From Streptomyces sp. ISL-66 (lineage in GTDB: Bacteria > Actinomycetota > Actinomycetes > Streptomycetales > Streptomycetaceae): a stretch of 37,398 nucleotides of DNA. The notes beneath the pieces were generated by a model, which was not told the origin of the DNA, ran no database searches, and saw nothing but the letters and a program-made list of their open reading frames with translations. Below are positions 1 through 8,618 of the stretch, piece after piece; the first letter of the stretch is position 1, and the number at the start of each line of letters is the position of its first letter. A program made the translations under genes and the position numbers. The stretch is taken from positions 1 to 37,398 of the forward strand of contig NZ_JAGGOW010000056.1 of the NCBI RefSeq assembly GCF_018614135.1, read 5' to 3'.

Positions 1-631
1 CCGCGCCGGGTCAGCCAGAGCACGCCGGCGGCGCCGGAGAGGACCACGGTGGCGCCGAGGGTGCCGAGCGCGAGGGCGGAGTCTTCGGGACCGGTTTGCG
101 GGAGCGTTCCGTCGGTGGGGGCGGCGGTCTGCGGGGCGGCGCCCTCGGTGCCCGTCACGTCCAGTTCGAGGGACGGCTTGGGGCTGTTGCCGGGGGTGCA
201 GGTGGTGGTCGTGCTCATCGCCTTGATCGTGAGGACGCCGGGCGTGAAGGTGACCTTGCCGCTCTTCTTGGGCGTGTAGGTGCCCGAGAGGTCGGTGATC
301 TTGATGGGCGTATCGGCGGGCGCGGCCTCGGGGTTGGGCGGTCGACGAGGATGACGGCGCTGGGGCTCATGGCGCCCTTGCCGAGCTCGATGGGGCTGGA
401 GGAGACGCCCTTCTGGAAGCTCATCGTGAGCTTGTAGGAAGTGCCCTCTTTGACGGCCTTGATGTCGATGGGCGAGAGCGCCGACTTGTCGCCGATCGGG
501 GTCTTGCAGTCGTACTGGACGTCGATCACGGCGGCGTGGGCCGCGGGGGCGGTCAGCAGTACCGCCGATCCCGCCAGCGCGGAGGCCAGCGCGAGCGCGG
601 TGCGGGCGGTGGAGCGTTTCCGGTCGGACAC
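1..631 (-). pseudogene. LPXTG-anchored surface protein, frameshifted and cut by window edge
   Basis: Small exported protein meant for covalent attachment to the cell wall by sortase. From the GTG at 631 (preceded by GAGGGGA) it opens with a signal peptide: basic start, long Ala/Leu core and an APAAHA cleavage region. The mature part begins AVIDVQYDC. Near 337-341 the reading frame breaks: a run of three G (plus strand) needs a fourth to continue. With that base restored the protein reads on through a beta-rich domain to TLPQTG, then a hydrophobic segment (about 20 residues) and TRR, a classic sorting signal, at about 15-110. The stop codon lies off the left edge. Without the correction the frame closes near 215 with an unlikely Arg/Pro/Ser-rich tail. 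The frameshift may be a sequencing error in a homopolymer or a real mutation. Function of the exposed domain is unknown. Confidence 0.7.
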
Positions 632-730
632 CTTCGTCTTCCCCTCGAACCTCGGCCACAAGTTACTGACGGCACATCAGATGAGTGGCTCAAGGTACGC
701 CGGGGGCCCTACGGAGGGAAGACACGGGAC

Positions 731-772
731 GGCGCCGGATCAACGGCCCCTCCACGGGCCGAGACCGGCGCC
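731..772 (-). terminator. Probable terminator of the hut operon
   Basis: Two nested inverted repeats: GGCGCCGG (731-738) with CCGGCGCC (765-772), and inside them GGCCC (745-749) with GGGCC (756-760). It lies 36 bases past the hutI stop on the minus strand. There is no U-tract, as is usual in Streptomyces. Confidence 0.5.
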
Positions 773-807
773 GACGCCGTCCGGGTTTGATCGATTTCAG
801 GGTGGTT

Positions 808-1986
808 TCAGGCCACCTTGCGGCCCTTTTCCCAGACGGCCGAGACCAGCGGAACGCCCGGCCGGTACGCGAGGTGGACGTGGCTGGGGGCGTCGAGCAG
901 GGCCAGGTCCGCGCGGGCCCCGGGGGTGAGCGCCCCGATGTCGGTGCGGCGCAGCGCGCGGGCGCCTCCGGCGGTGGCGGACCACAGGGCCTCGTCCGGG
1001 GTCATCCGCATGTCGCGGACGGCGAGGGCGATGCAGAACGGCATGGAACTCGTATAGGAGGAGCCCGGGTTGCAGTCCGTGGACAGGGCGACGGTGGCGC
1101 CCGCCTCGATCAGGCGGCGGGCGTCGGGCCACTGGGCGCGGGTGGAGAACTCGGCGCCGGGCAGGAGGGTGGCGACGGTGGTCGCCGAGGCCTGTGCCAG
1201 CGCGTCGACGTCGGCGTCCGTGAGGTGGGTGCAGTGGTCGGCGGAGGCGGCTTCGAGCTCGACGGCGAGCTGTACGCCGGGGCCGTACGAGAGCTGGTTG
1301 GCGTGGACGCGCGGGATGAGCCCGGCGGCCGCCCCGGCCGTGAGGATCGCGCGGGCCTGGTCCCCGTCGAAGGCGCCCTTCTCGCAGAACACGTCCACCC
1401 AGCGGGCGTACGGGGCGCAGGCCCTCAGCATCTCGCCGGTCACGAGGTCCACGTAGGCGGCGGGATCCTCGGCGTAGTCCGGGGAGACGATGTGCGCGCC
1501 GAGGTAGGTGACCTCCTCGGTGTGCGCGGCGGCGATCCGCAGGGCGCGGGCCTCGTCGGCGACGGTGAGGCCGTAGCCGGACTTCGTCTCGAAGGTGGTC
1601 GTGCCCTGGCGGCGGGCCTCGGCGAGGTGGCGGACCAGGTTGGCCTCCAGCTCGGCGTCGGAGGCGGCGCGGGTGGCGGCGACGGTGGTACGGATGCCTC
1701 CGGCGGAGTAACTGCGGCCGGACATCCGGGCGTTGAACTCGGCGGTGCGGTCGCCCGCGAAGACGAGGTGGGAGTGGGAGTCGACGAAGCCGGGGATCAC
1801 TGCCCGGCCCCGGGCGTCGAACACCTCGTCCGCCGACGGGGCCTTGCCTGCGGGGCCGACCCAGGCGATGCGCTCGCCGTCGATGACGACGGCCGCGTCC
1901 TGGATCAGGCCGAGGGGGGTGCCGTCGCCGAGGGCGGGGTCGTTGGTGACGAGGCTGCCGATGTGGGTGATGACGGTGGTGCTCAT
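808..1986 (-). CDS. hutI: Imidazolonepropionase
   Basis: Hydrolyses 4-imidazolone-5-propionate to N-formimino-L-glutamate, the third step of histidine breakdown, in the cytoplasm. The 392-residue product has the usual length. It belongs to the metal-dependent amidohydrolase superfamily: the metal-binding HSH is at residues 71-73 in [16 protein letters not shown], and further metal and substrate residues lie in VHANQ, ADHCTHL and STDCNPGSS. The ATG start is preceded by AGAGGAACCC. That ribosome site sits in a short inverted repeat (GTTCC/GGAAC), which might modulate translation. It is the last gene of the minus-strand hut operon, 24 bases after hutF. Confidence 0.96.
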   Translation of the reverse strand: MSTTVITHIGSLVTNDPALGDGTPLGLIQDAAVVIDGERIAWVGPAGKAPSADEVFDARGRAVIPGFVDSHSHLVFAGDRTAEFNARMSGRSYSAGGIRTTVAATRAASDAELEANLVRHLAEARRQGTTTFETKSGYGLTVADEARALRIAAAHTEEVTYLGAHIVSPDYAEDPAAYVDLVTGEMLRACAPYARWVDVFCEKGAFDGDQARAILTAGAAAGLIPRVHANQLSYGPGVQLAVELEAASADHCTHLTDADVDALAQASATTVATLLPGAEFSTRAQWPDARRLIEAGATVALSTDCNPGSSYTSSMPFCIALAVRDMRMTPDEALWSATAGGARALRRTDIGALTPGARADLALLDAPSHVHLAYRPGVPLVSAVWEKGRKVA

Positions 1987-2010
1987 GGGTTCCTCTCAGG
2001 AACAACAGCG

Positions 2011-3351
2011 TCAGCCTCGGACGGCTGCGATCGACTCGGCGAGGGCGGCGGCCACGTCCCCGACCAGGGTGTGGGCGCCGTCGCGGACGACGTGGCGGCC
2101 GCCGACCACCGTGTGGCGGACGTCCGCCGCCGTGGCCGCGAACACCGCCGTCTCCGCGCCCAGGCGGGGCAACGGGCCGGCGGTGCGGACGGAGTCCAGC
2201 GCGATCGTGGTGAAGTCCGCGAGCGCGCCCGCCTCCAGACGCCCCGCGTCCGGCCGGCCGAGCGCCGCGTGCCCGCCCTCCGTCGCCGCCGTGAGGAGCG
2301 CGTTCGCCGTCCAGTGGCCCCGGGTACGGCTGCGCAGGCGCTCGTCGAGCTCCATCGCGCGGGCCTCTTCGAGCAGGTCGATGACGGCGTGGCTGTCGCT
2401 GCCGAGCGAGAGCGGGCTGCCCGCGCGCTGCAAGCGGGTCGCCGGGCCGATGCCGTCCGCGAGGTCCCGTTCGGTGGTGGGGCACATGCAGGTGCCGGTG
2501 GCGCTGCCGCCCAGCAGCGCGATGTCGGTGTCGGTGAGGTGCGTGTTGTGCACGCCGGTGGTGCGCGGGCCGAGCACGCCGTGGTCGGCGAGCAGCTGCG
2601 TCGGGGTGCGGCCGTGGGCGGCCTGGCAGGCGTCGTTCTCGGCGGTCTGCTCCGAGAGGTGGACGTGCAGCGGGGCCCGGTGCTCCTCGGCCCAGCGGGC
2701 CACGGCGGCCAGCTGATCGGCCGGCACGGCGCGCACCGAGTGGATCGCCGCGCCGATGGTCGCGTGCTCGCGCGGCTTGAGGGCGCTCACCCGCTCCGCC
2801 CACGCCTCGGCGGCGCCGTCGCTGAAGCGCAGCTGGTGCGGGTTCGGGGCCTCGCCGAAGCCCGCCGAGAGGTAGACGGTGTCGAGGAGGGTGATCCGGA
2901 TGCCCGCCTCGGCGGCGGCCTCGATCAGGGCCTCGCCCATGGCGTTCGGGTCGGCGTACGGGACGCCGCCCGGCGCGTGGTGGACGTAGTGGAACTCGCC
3001 GACGTTCGTGATGCCGGCCAGCGCCATCTCGGCGTACACGGCGCGGGCGAGCGCGAAGTACGTGTCGGGGGTGAGGCTCTGGGCGACGTTGTACATGACG
3101 TCGCGCCAGGTCCAGAAGGTGCCGCTGCCGACCTGGACGGTGGAGCGCAGGGCCCGGTGGAAGGCGTGGCTGTGCGCGTTGGCGAGGCCGGGGACCGTCA
3201 GCCCGCGCAGGACCTCCGCGCCCGGGGGCGGGGCGTCGGCCCCGGTGCGCAGGGCGGCGATCCGCCCGTCGGCGGATACGTCGAGGGCGACGCCCGGCTC
3301 GACATGGGTGCCGAGCCAGGCGTGCTCCAGCCAGTACGTCTTCAGCGGCAC
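2011..3351 (-). CDS. hutF: Formimidoylglutamate deiminase
   Basis: Releases ammonia from N-formimino-L-glutamate, giving N-formyl-L-glutamate. This marks the operon as the five-step histidine route (deiminase then deformylase) rather than the formiminoglutamase route. The 446-residue amidohydrolase has the metal ligands H60 and H62 in ANAHSHAFHRAL, an HVHLSEQ segment, HNTHLTD, and the late metal-site aspartate in LGSDSHAVIDL. It starts with GTG at 3351 behind GGAAGG and overlaps the end of the upstream M20 gene by 10 bases, which suggests translational coupling. Confusion with guanine deaminase or other amidohydrolases is possible from motifs alone, but the hut context settles it. Confidence 0.93.
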   Translation of the reverse strand: MPLKTYWLEHAWLGTHVEPGVALDVSADGRIAALRTGADAPPPGAEVLRGLTVPGLANAHSHAFHRALRSTVQVGSGTFWTWRDVMYNVAQSLTPDTYFALARAVYAEMALAGITNVGEFHYVHHAPGGVPYADPNAMGEALIEAAAEAGIRITLLDTVYLSAGFGEAPNPHQLRFSDGAAEAWAERVSALKPREHATIGAAIHSVRAVPADQLAAVARWAEEHRAPLHVHLSEQTAENDACQAAHGRTPTQLLADHGVLGPRTTGVHNTHLTDTDIALLGGSATGTCMCPTTERDLADGIGPATRLQRAGSPLSLGSDSHAVIDLLEEARAMELDERLRSRTRGHWTANALLTAATEGGHAALGRPDAGRLEAGALADFTTIALDSVRTAGPLPRLGAETAVFAATAADVRHTVVGGRHVVRDGAHTLVGDVAAALAESIAAVRG

Positions 3352-4586
3352 GCGAGGCCTTCCAGTACGTCGGCGAGGGCGAGGACTCCGGCGACGCAGT
3401 CGTCCTCGGCGGCGAACTCCCGCGGGGAGTGGGAGACGCCGGTGGGGTTGCGCACGAACAGCATCGCCGTCGGGACGGCCGCGGAGAGGATGCCGGCGTC
3501 GTGTCCCGCGCCGGTTCCCAGGACGGGGACGGCGCCGCCGAGGATCCGGTTCAGCTCGTCCCGCAGGGCGTGCTCGAACTCGACGACCGGGGTGAAGGAC
3601 TCCCGGACGACGTCCAGGTCGATCCCGTCCTGGTCGGCGCGTTCACGGGCGGCCTTCTCGATCGCGGTCACGACCGTGTCGAGGGTGGCCTGGTCGGCGG
3701 CGCGGGAGTCGAGCCAGCCGCGGACGAGGGACGGGATGGCATTGACACCGTTGGGCTCCACGGAGATCTTCCCGAAGGTGGCCACGGCCCCGGCGAGGGC
3801 AGCCTCCGCGCGGGCCGCGAGCACGGTTCCCGCGTACGTGATCATCGGGTCGCGGCGGTCCACCAGGCGGGTGGTGCCCGCGTGGTTCGCCTCGCCGCGG
3901 AAGTCGAACCTCCAGCGGCCGTGCGGCCAGATCGCGGAGGCGATGCCGACCCGGTCCCCGGACAGGTCGAGGGCCCGGCCCTGCTCCACGTGCAGTTCGA
4001 CGAAGGCGCCGATGCGGGCGAGGCGTTCGGGGTCGGCGCCGATGGTCTGCGGGTCGTACCCGGCCGCTTCCATCGCCTCCGGCAGGCGGATCCCGTCCGC
4101 GTCGCGCAGCTCGTACGCCTTCTCCTTCGTCAGCTGTCCGGCGCTGAGCCGGGAGCCGACGCAGGCGAGCCCGAAGCGGGCCCCTTCCTCGTCGCCGAAG
4201 TTGGTGATGGCCAGCGGCCTGGCGAACCGCGCGCCCCGCGCGCGCAGTTCGTCCAGGGCCGCGAAGGAGGACACCACTCCGAGGGGGCCGTCGAAGGCCC
4301 CGCCGTCGGGGACGGAGTCCAGGTGGGAGCCGGTGACGACGGCGTCACCGGCGAGGACGTCTTCATACGTCTGCGCGCCGAGCCAGGCCCACTGGTTGCC
4401 GTTGCGGTCGGTCTCGTACGCGAGCCCGCGCGCCTCGGCCTGCGCCCGGAACCAGCTCCGGCAGTCGGCATCGGCCCCGGTCCAGGCGTACCGGCGGTAC
4501 CCGCCGCTGCCCCGGTCGCGGCCGATGGGCCGCAGCTCGGCCCACATCTCGTGGAACGACGCTCCGGCGGCGGCTTCCTGGGTCAC
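3342..4586 (-). CDS. M20-family amidohydrolase (allantoate/carbamoyl amidohydrolase type), candidate N-formylglutamate deformylase
   Basis: A 414-residue zinc amidohydrolase of the allantoate amidohydrolase/N-carbamoyl-amino-acid hydrolase group. The metal ligands are all visible: H88 and D90 in GSHLDS, D99 in FDGPLG, E133-E134 in GDEEGARF, H199 in ELHVEQG and H386 in [16 protein letters not shown] (231-239) is the substrate and dimerisation segment. The GTG start overlaps the hutU stop as GTGA, and the gene's end overlaps hutF by 10 bases, so it is locked into the hut operon. The operon encodes no recognisable hutG, and N-formylglutamate is an N-acyl amino acid, so deformylation of formylglutamate is a reasonable inference. 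Databases would probably label it allantoate amidohydrolase. The fold assignment is firm; the substrate is inferred. Confidence 0.85.
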   Translation of the reverse strand: MTQEAAAGASFHEMWAELRPIGRDRGSGGYRRYAWTGADADCRSWFRAQAEARGLAYETDRNGNQWAWLGAQTYEDVLAGDAVVTGSHLDSVPDGGAFDGPLGVVSSFAALDELRARGARFARPLAITNFGDEEGARFGLACVGSRLSAGQLTKEKAYELRDADGIRLPEAMEAAGYDPQTIGADPERLARIGAFVELHVEQGRALDLSGDRVGIASAIWPHGRWRFDFRGEANHAGTTRLVDRRDPMITYAGTVLAARAEAALAGAVATFGKISVEPNGVNAIPSLVRGWLDSRAADQATLDTVVTAIEKAARERADQDGIDLDVVRESFTPVVEFEHALRDELNRILGGAVPVLGTGAGHDAGILSAAVPTAMLFVRNPTGVSHSPREFAAEDDCVAGVLALADVLEGLACR

Positions 4587-6247
4587 GCCGGGTCGCCTTC
4601 GCGCATCGGGATGCGCACGCCGCGCTCGTCCGCCACGGACTCCGCGATGTCGTAGCCGGCGTCGACGTGGCGGATGACGCCCATGCCCGGGTCGTTGGTC
4701 AGGACGCGGCGGATCTTCTCGCCCGCGAGCTTCGTGCCGTCGGCGACGGTGACCTGGCCCGCGTGGATCGAGCGGCCCATGCCGACGCCGCCGCCGTGGT
4801 GGATGGAGACCCAGGAGGCCCCGGAGGCCACGTTGACCATGGCGTTGAGCAGCGGCCAGTCGGCGATCGCGTCGGAGCCGTCGAGCATGGCCTCGGTCTC
4901 GCGGTAGGGGGAGGCCACCGAGCCGCAGTCGAGGTGGTCGCGGCCGATGACCAGCGGTGCGGCGAGCGTGCCGTCGGCCACCATCTCGTTGAAGCGCTCG
5001 CCGGCCTTGTCGCGCTCGCCGTAGCCGAGCCAGCAGATGCGGGCGGGCAGGCCCTGGAAGTGGACGCGCTCCCCGGCCATCTTGATCCAGCGGTGCAGGG
5101 ACTCGTTCTCCGGGAAGAGCTCCAGCATCGCCTTGTCGGTCTTGTGGATGTCCGAGGCCTCGCCGGACAGCGCCGCCCAGCGGAAGGGGCCCTTGCCCTC
5201 GCAGAACAGCGGCCGGATGTAGGCGGGGACGAAACCGGGGAAGGCGAAGGCGCGGTCGTAGCCGGCCAGCTGGGCCTCGCCGCGGATGGAGTTGCCGTAG
5301 TCGAAGACCTCGGCGCCCGCGTCCATGAAGCCGACCATGGCCTCCACGTGCGTAGCCATGGACTCGCGGGCCCGGGTGGTGAACCCGGCGGGGTCCTTGG
5401 CCGCGTAGGCCGCCATGTCGTCGAAGTCGACGCCGACGGGCAGGTAAGCGAGCGGGTCGTGGGCGGAGGTCTGGTCCGTCACGATGTCGATCGGGGCGCC
5501 TTCCGCGAGCATCTGCGGGAGGAGCTCGGCGGCGTTGCCGAGCAGGCCGATGGAGAGCGGCTTGCGGGCGTCGCGCGCCTCGACGGCGAGCTGGAGCGCG
5601 TGCCGCAGGTTGTCGGCCTTCACGTCCAGGAAGCGGTGCTCGATGCGGCGCTCGATGGCGCGCGGGTCGACGTCGATGCAGATGGCTACGCCGTCGTTCA
5701 TCGTCACGGCCAGCGGCTGGGCGCCGCCCATGCCGCCGAGGCCCGCGGTGAGGGTGATGGTGCCGGCGAGGGTCCCGCCGAACTTCTTGGCCGCGACGGC
5801 CGCGAAGGTCTCGTAGGTGCCCTGGAGGATGCCCTGGGTACCGATGTAGATCCACGAACCGGCCGTCATCTGGCCGTACATGGTCAGGCCCAGGTTCTCC
5901 AGGCGGCGGAACTCCTCCCAGTTGGCCCAGTCGCCGACCAGGTTGGAGTTCGCGAGCAGGACGCGCGGCGCCCACTCGTGCGTCTGCATCACGCCGACCG
6001 GGCGGCCGGACTGGACGAGCATCGTCTCGTCCTGCTTGAGGGTCTGGAGGGTGCGGACCATGGCGTCGTACGAGCGCCAGTCGCGGGCGGCCTTGCCGGT
6101 GCCGCCGTAGACGACGAGCTTGTCGGGATGCTCGGCGACCTCAGGGTCGAGGTTGTTCTGGAGCATCCGCAGCGCGGCCTCCTGCTGCCATCCCAGGGTG
6201 CTCAGGTCGGTACCTCGTGCGGCACGTACGGGGCGGGGTCCTGACAT
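4583..6247 (-). CDS. hutU: Urocanate hydratase (urocanase)
   Basis: Adds water to urocanate to give imidazolonepropionate using tightly bound NAD+, the second step of histidine catabolism. The product has 554 residues, the normal length. Recognisable urocanase blocks include [12 protein letters not shown], the [21 protein letters not shown] region, [16 protein letters not shown] in the NAD-binding domain, the catalytic-cysteine region [16 protein letters not shown], and [18 protein letters not shown] chose the ATG at 6247, preceded by GGAGGAGGCACCGCC, rather than an upstream ATG at 6283 with no ribosome site. First gene of the operon; no histidine ammonia-lyase gene lies in this window, so hutH must be elsewhere. 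Confidence 0.97.
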   Translation of the reverse strand: MSGPRPVRAARGTDLSTLGWQQEAALRMLQNNLDPEVAEHPDKLVVYGGTGKAARDWRSYDAMVRTLQTLKQDETMLVQSGRPVGVMQTHEWAPRVLLANSNLVGDWANWEEFRRLENLGLTMYGQMTAGSWIYIGTQGILQGTYETFAAVAAKKFGGTLAGTITLTAGLGGMGGAQPLAVTMNDGVAICIDVDPRAIERRIEHRFLDVKADNLRHALQLAVEARDARKPLSIGLLGNAAELLPQMLAEGAPIDIVTDQTSAHDPLAYLPVGVDFDDMAAYAAKDPAGFTTRARESMATHVEAMVGFMDAGAEVFDYGNSIRGEAQLAGYDRAFAFPGFVPAYIRPLFCEGKGPFRWAALSGEASDIHKTDKAMLELFPENESLHRWIKMAGERVHFQGLPARICWLGYGERDKAGERFNEMVADGTLAAPLVIGRDHLDCGSVASPYRETEAMLDGSDAIADWPLLNAMVNVASGASWVSIHHGGGVGMGRSIHAGQVTVADGTKLAGEKIRRVLTNDPGMGVIRHVDAGYDIAESVADERGVRIPMREGDPA

Positions 6248-6283
6248 GGCGGTGCCTCCTCCGGTGTTGGTCAATCCATTCAC

Positions 6284-6312
6284 ATCCTCGCTCCCTGAAT
6301 AGATTCAGTCAA
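6284..6312 (-). promoter_or_regulatory. hutU promoter with embedded operator dyad
   Basis: Read on the minus strand: a -35 TTGACT (6307-6312), a 17-base spacer and a -10 GAGGAT (6284-6289). The perfect dyad CTGAAT-AG-ATTCAG (6295-6308) overlaps the -35 and the spacer. On the plus strand the same dyad covers TAGATT (6300-6305), a possible -10 for the divergent decarboxylase gene, so one protein could control both directions. Confidence 0.55.
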
Positions 6313-6342
6313 CAGCTGCGGTCGGCCGCGCCGGATGATGGG

Positions 6343-7797
6343 ATGACGGACATGGCTGACAAGGCGGGAACGGCTGGGCTCCACGAGATCGCCGACGACG
6401 CCGGCGCCGATGACGCTGGCGCCGACGTCGCCGGTGCCGATGACGCCGGTGCCGATGACGCCACCGACGCCGGCCGCCGCCGGGCCGAGCGGCGCGACCT
6501 GGCCGTGCGGGCCGCCGTCGAGCAGGGCCTGGTCCACGCCGGCTCCCCGTTGGTCTGCCTGCTGGACACGGCCGGCATCCGCGCCTCGGCCGCCGCCCTG
6601 ACCGCCGCCTTCGCGGCCGCCGTCGCCCCCGGCACCCCCGTCCTGCACGCCTTCGCCGTCAAGGCCGCCCCGCTCGTCCCCGTACTGCGACTGCTCGCCG
6701 ACGCCGGCCTGGGCTGCGAGGTCGCCAGCCCCGGCGAGCTGGCCCTGGCCCGCGCGGCGGGGATCGCCCCGGAGCACACCGTCCTCGACTCCCCCGCCAA
6801 GACCGACGCCGAACTGCGCGAGGCCCTCACCCTCGGCATCGCCGTCAACGCCGACAACCGCCAGGAACTGGACCGCCTCGACGCCCTCGTCACCTCCGCC
6901 CCGACCCGATCGCCGATCGGCGTACGGATCAACCCGCAGACGGGCGCGGGCGCCATCGACGCCCTCTCCACCGCCACGGCGACCTCGAAGTTCGGCATCG
7001 CCCTGCGCGATCCGGGCGCGCGCGAATGGCTCGTACGGGCGTACCTGGACCGGCCGTGGCTCACCCGCCTGCACACCCACTCGGGCTCCCAGGGCGTCCC
7101 GCTGACGCTGATCGCCGAGGGGGTGCGCGAGCTGTACGCGCTGGCGGAGGAGATCAACGGGGCGGCCGGGCGGCGCCAGGTGGACACCCTGGACATCGGC
7201 GGCGGCCTGCCGGTGAACTTCGCCTCCGACGCCGACACCCCCACCTACGCGCAGTACGCGGCGGCCCTGCGCCGCGCCGCCCCCGGGCTCTTCTCCGGCG
7301 CGTACGGCCTCGTCACGGAGTTCGGGCGGTCGCTGACGGCCAAGCACGGGCTGGTGCTGTCCCGCGTCGAGTACACGAAGGTCACCGGCGGCCGGGCGAT
7401 CGCCCTGACGCACGCGGGGGTCCAGCTGGCCACCCGCACGGTGTACGCCCCGGCGGCCTGGCCGCTGCGGATCCTGCCCTACGACGCCCGGGGCGTCCCC
7501 CTGGCGGGCCCGCCGCTCGCCCAGGACGTCGCGGGGCCGGCCTGCTTCGCCGGGGATCTCCTGGCGAGTGCGCGGGAGCTGCCGCTCCTGTCCCCGGGCG
7601 ACCTGGTCGCCGTACCCGACACGGGCGCGTACGCCTTCACGGCGCACTACGGCTACAACAGCCTGCCCCGGCCGGCGGTCCACGGCTTCACCGTGACCCC
7701 CGGGGGCGCCGTCCGCTTCTCCCTGGCCCGCCCGGCCCAGTCACTGGCGGACCTCACCGCGGAAGCGGGCGCGGCTCTCCGCGACGCCCTGCTGTAG
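6343..7797 (+). CDS. Diaminopimelate decarboxylase-like PLP enzyme
   Basis: Fold-type III PLP decarboxylase related to LysA, about 484 residues. The PLP lysine is K107 in HAFAVKAAP; HTHSGSQ, LDIGGGLPVNF and the C-terminal ACFAGD and GAYAF segments follow the family order. It diverges from hutU and shares its operator region, so a role in histidine or another amino acid's metabolism is possible. Residues 19-44 are an unusual Ala/Asp/Gly repeat (GADDAGAD units) before the catalytic barrel. The start is uncertain: ATG at 6343 or 6352, neither with a strong ribosome site. It may be a second LysA-like enzyme acting on a different amino acid rather than the biosynthetic LysA. Family firm, substrate unknown. 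Confidence 0.85.
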   Translation: MTDMADKAGTAGLHEIADDAGADDAGADVAGADDAGADDATDAGRRRAERRDLAVRAAVEQGLVHAGSPLVCLLDTAGIRASAAALTAAFAAAVAPGTPVLHAFAVKAAPLVPVLRLLADAGLGCEVASPGELALARAAGIAPEHTVLDSPAKTDAELREALTLGIAVNADNRQELDRLDALVTSAPTRSPIGVRINPQTGAGAIDALSTATATSKFGIALRDPGAREWLVRAYLDRPWLTRLHTHSGSQGVPLTLIAEGVRELYALAEEINGAAGRRQVDTLDIGGGLPVNFASDADTPTYAQYAAALRRAAPGLFSGAYGLVTEFGRSLTAKHGLVLSRVEYTKVTGGRAIALTHAGVQLATRTVYAPAAWPLRILPYDARGVPLAGPPLAQDVAGPACFAGDLLASARELPLLSPGDLVAVPDTGAYAFTAHYGYNSLPRPAVHGFTVTPGGAVRFSLARPAQSLADLTAEAGAALRDALL

Positions 7798-7918
7798 GCG
7801 GCTGCGCCGGGCCTCCCCCACCCCGCCGCCCCTTCCCTAAACCGGAGCCCACGGGTCGGCCCCCGGCAACGGCGCCGCGCGTGGGCACGCCCGCACCGGC
7901 CAAGCCGCCGCCCGACCC

Positions 7919-8512
7919 TCAGCCGGCCGCCAAGGTGGCGGTCAGCGCCGGGGACAGGCCCGCGACGACGCCCTCCGGCGTGAGAGCCGCCACGGCAGGG
8001 AGCCGCAGCAGATAGCGGGTCAGGGCAAGGCCCAGTAGCTGCGCGGAGACCAGGCCCGCCGCCCGGGCGGCCCGCTCGGGGCCGAGGGCCGCGCCGAGCG
8101 CGGGCGCGACCTGGGTCGCGAAGACCTCCCGCATCCGCGCCGCCGCCGCCTCATTGGTCACCGCGGAGCGCAACAGCACCAGCAGCGCGTCATCCGCCGG
8201 ATCGCCTTCCCACCGTTCCACGAAGTGCCGTACGAGCACCCGCGCCAGCTCCCCCGCGGGGACCGCCGACAGATCCGGCAGCCGCAGGTCCACCGCGAGG
8301 GCCGCGTCGAAGAGCTTCTCCTTGTTGCCGAAGTACCGCATCACCATCGACGGGTCGATCTCCGCGTCCGCCGCGACGGCGCGGATCGTCGTGCGCTCGT
8401 ACCCCTGCGCGGCGAACCGTTCCCGGGCCGCCCGCAGGATCGCCGCCTTGGTCTGCGCGCCCCTGCCCTCGCCGCTCTCGCGGCCCGCGCCGCTCTCCGC
8501 GTTTCTCGTCAT
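7919..8512 (-). CDS. TetR-family transcriptional repressor
   Basis: A 197-residue DNA-binding regulator. Residues 20-66 form the TetR helix-turn-helix (AILRAARERFAAQGYERTTI then ADAEIDPSMVMRYFGNKEKLF). The rest is an all-helical ligand-binding domain typical of the family. I chose the ATG at 8512 because the upstream extension runs through the operator region. It is divergent from an FAD monooxygenase gene, and 106 bases of operator-rich DNA separate them. By analogy with such pairs it probably represses both itself and the monooxygenase until a small aromatic or polyketide-like ligand binds. The ligand cannot be read from the sequence. Confidence 0.9.
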   Translation of the reverse strand: MTRNAESGAGRESGEGRGAQTKAAILRAARERFAAQGYERTTIRAVAADAEIDPSMVMRYFGNKEKLFDAALAVDLRLPDLSAVPAGELARVLVRHFVERWEGDPADDALLVLLRSAVTNEAAAARMREVFATQVAPALGAALGPERAARAAGLVSAQLLGLALTRYLLRLPAVAALTPEGVVAGLSPALTATLAAG

Positions 8513-8513
8513 A

Positions 8514-8599
8514 CCAACGACTGTAGGCCAACAACCGTTGACACTGCACCACCGCAGGCGCATCCTCATAGCAACAGTCGTTGGCCAACAACCGTTGGC
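8514..8599. promoter_or_regulatory. Twin TetR operators between regulator and monooxygenase genes
   Basis: Two copies of GGCCAACAACCGTTG occur at 8526-8540 and 8583-8597. The second is part of the dyad GCCAAC-AACC-GTTGGC (8584-8599). Outside them, CCAACGACTGT (8514-8524) is the exact reverse complement of ACAGTCGTTGG (8574-8584), so each site carries an extra half-site. The first covers the monooxygenase -35 and the second its start point. Confidence 0.7.
8538..8566 (+). promoter_or_regulatory. Promoter of the FAD monooxygenase gene
   Basis: Perfect -35 TTGACA (8538-8543), 17-base spacer and -10 CATCCT (8561-8566). Transcription would start near 8573, at the edge of the second TetR operator. 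The -35 overlaps the end of the first operator, an arrangement suited to tight repression. Confidence 0.55.
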
Positions 8600-8618
8600 A
8601 TCCTGGAGGAGAACTCAC

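Noticed and set aside
685..4677. Very long plus-strand open frame (1330 codons) antisense to the hut genes
   Set aside because: It is the mirror of high-GC minus-strand genes; its translation is Arg/Gly/Ala-rich with no family likeness, while the minus strand encodes complete HutI, HutF and M20 proteins.
4667..6244. 525-codon plus-strand frame opposite hutU
   Set aside because: Shadow of hutU: Gly/Val/Asp-rich, no domains, no ribosome site.
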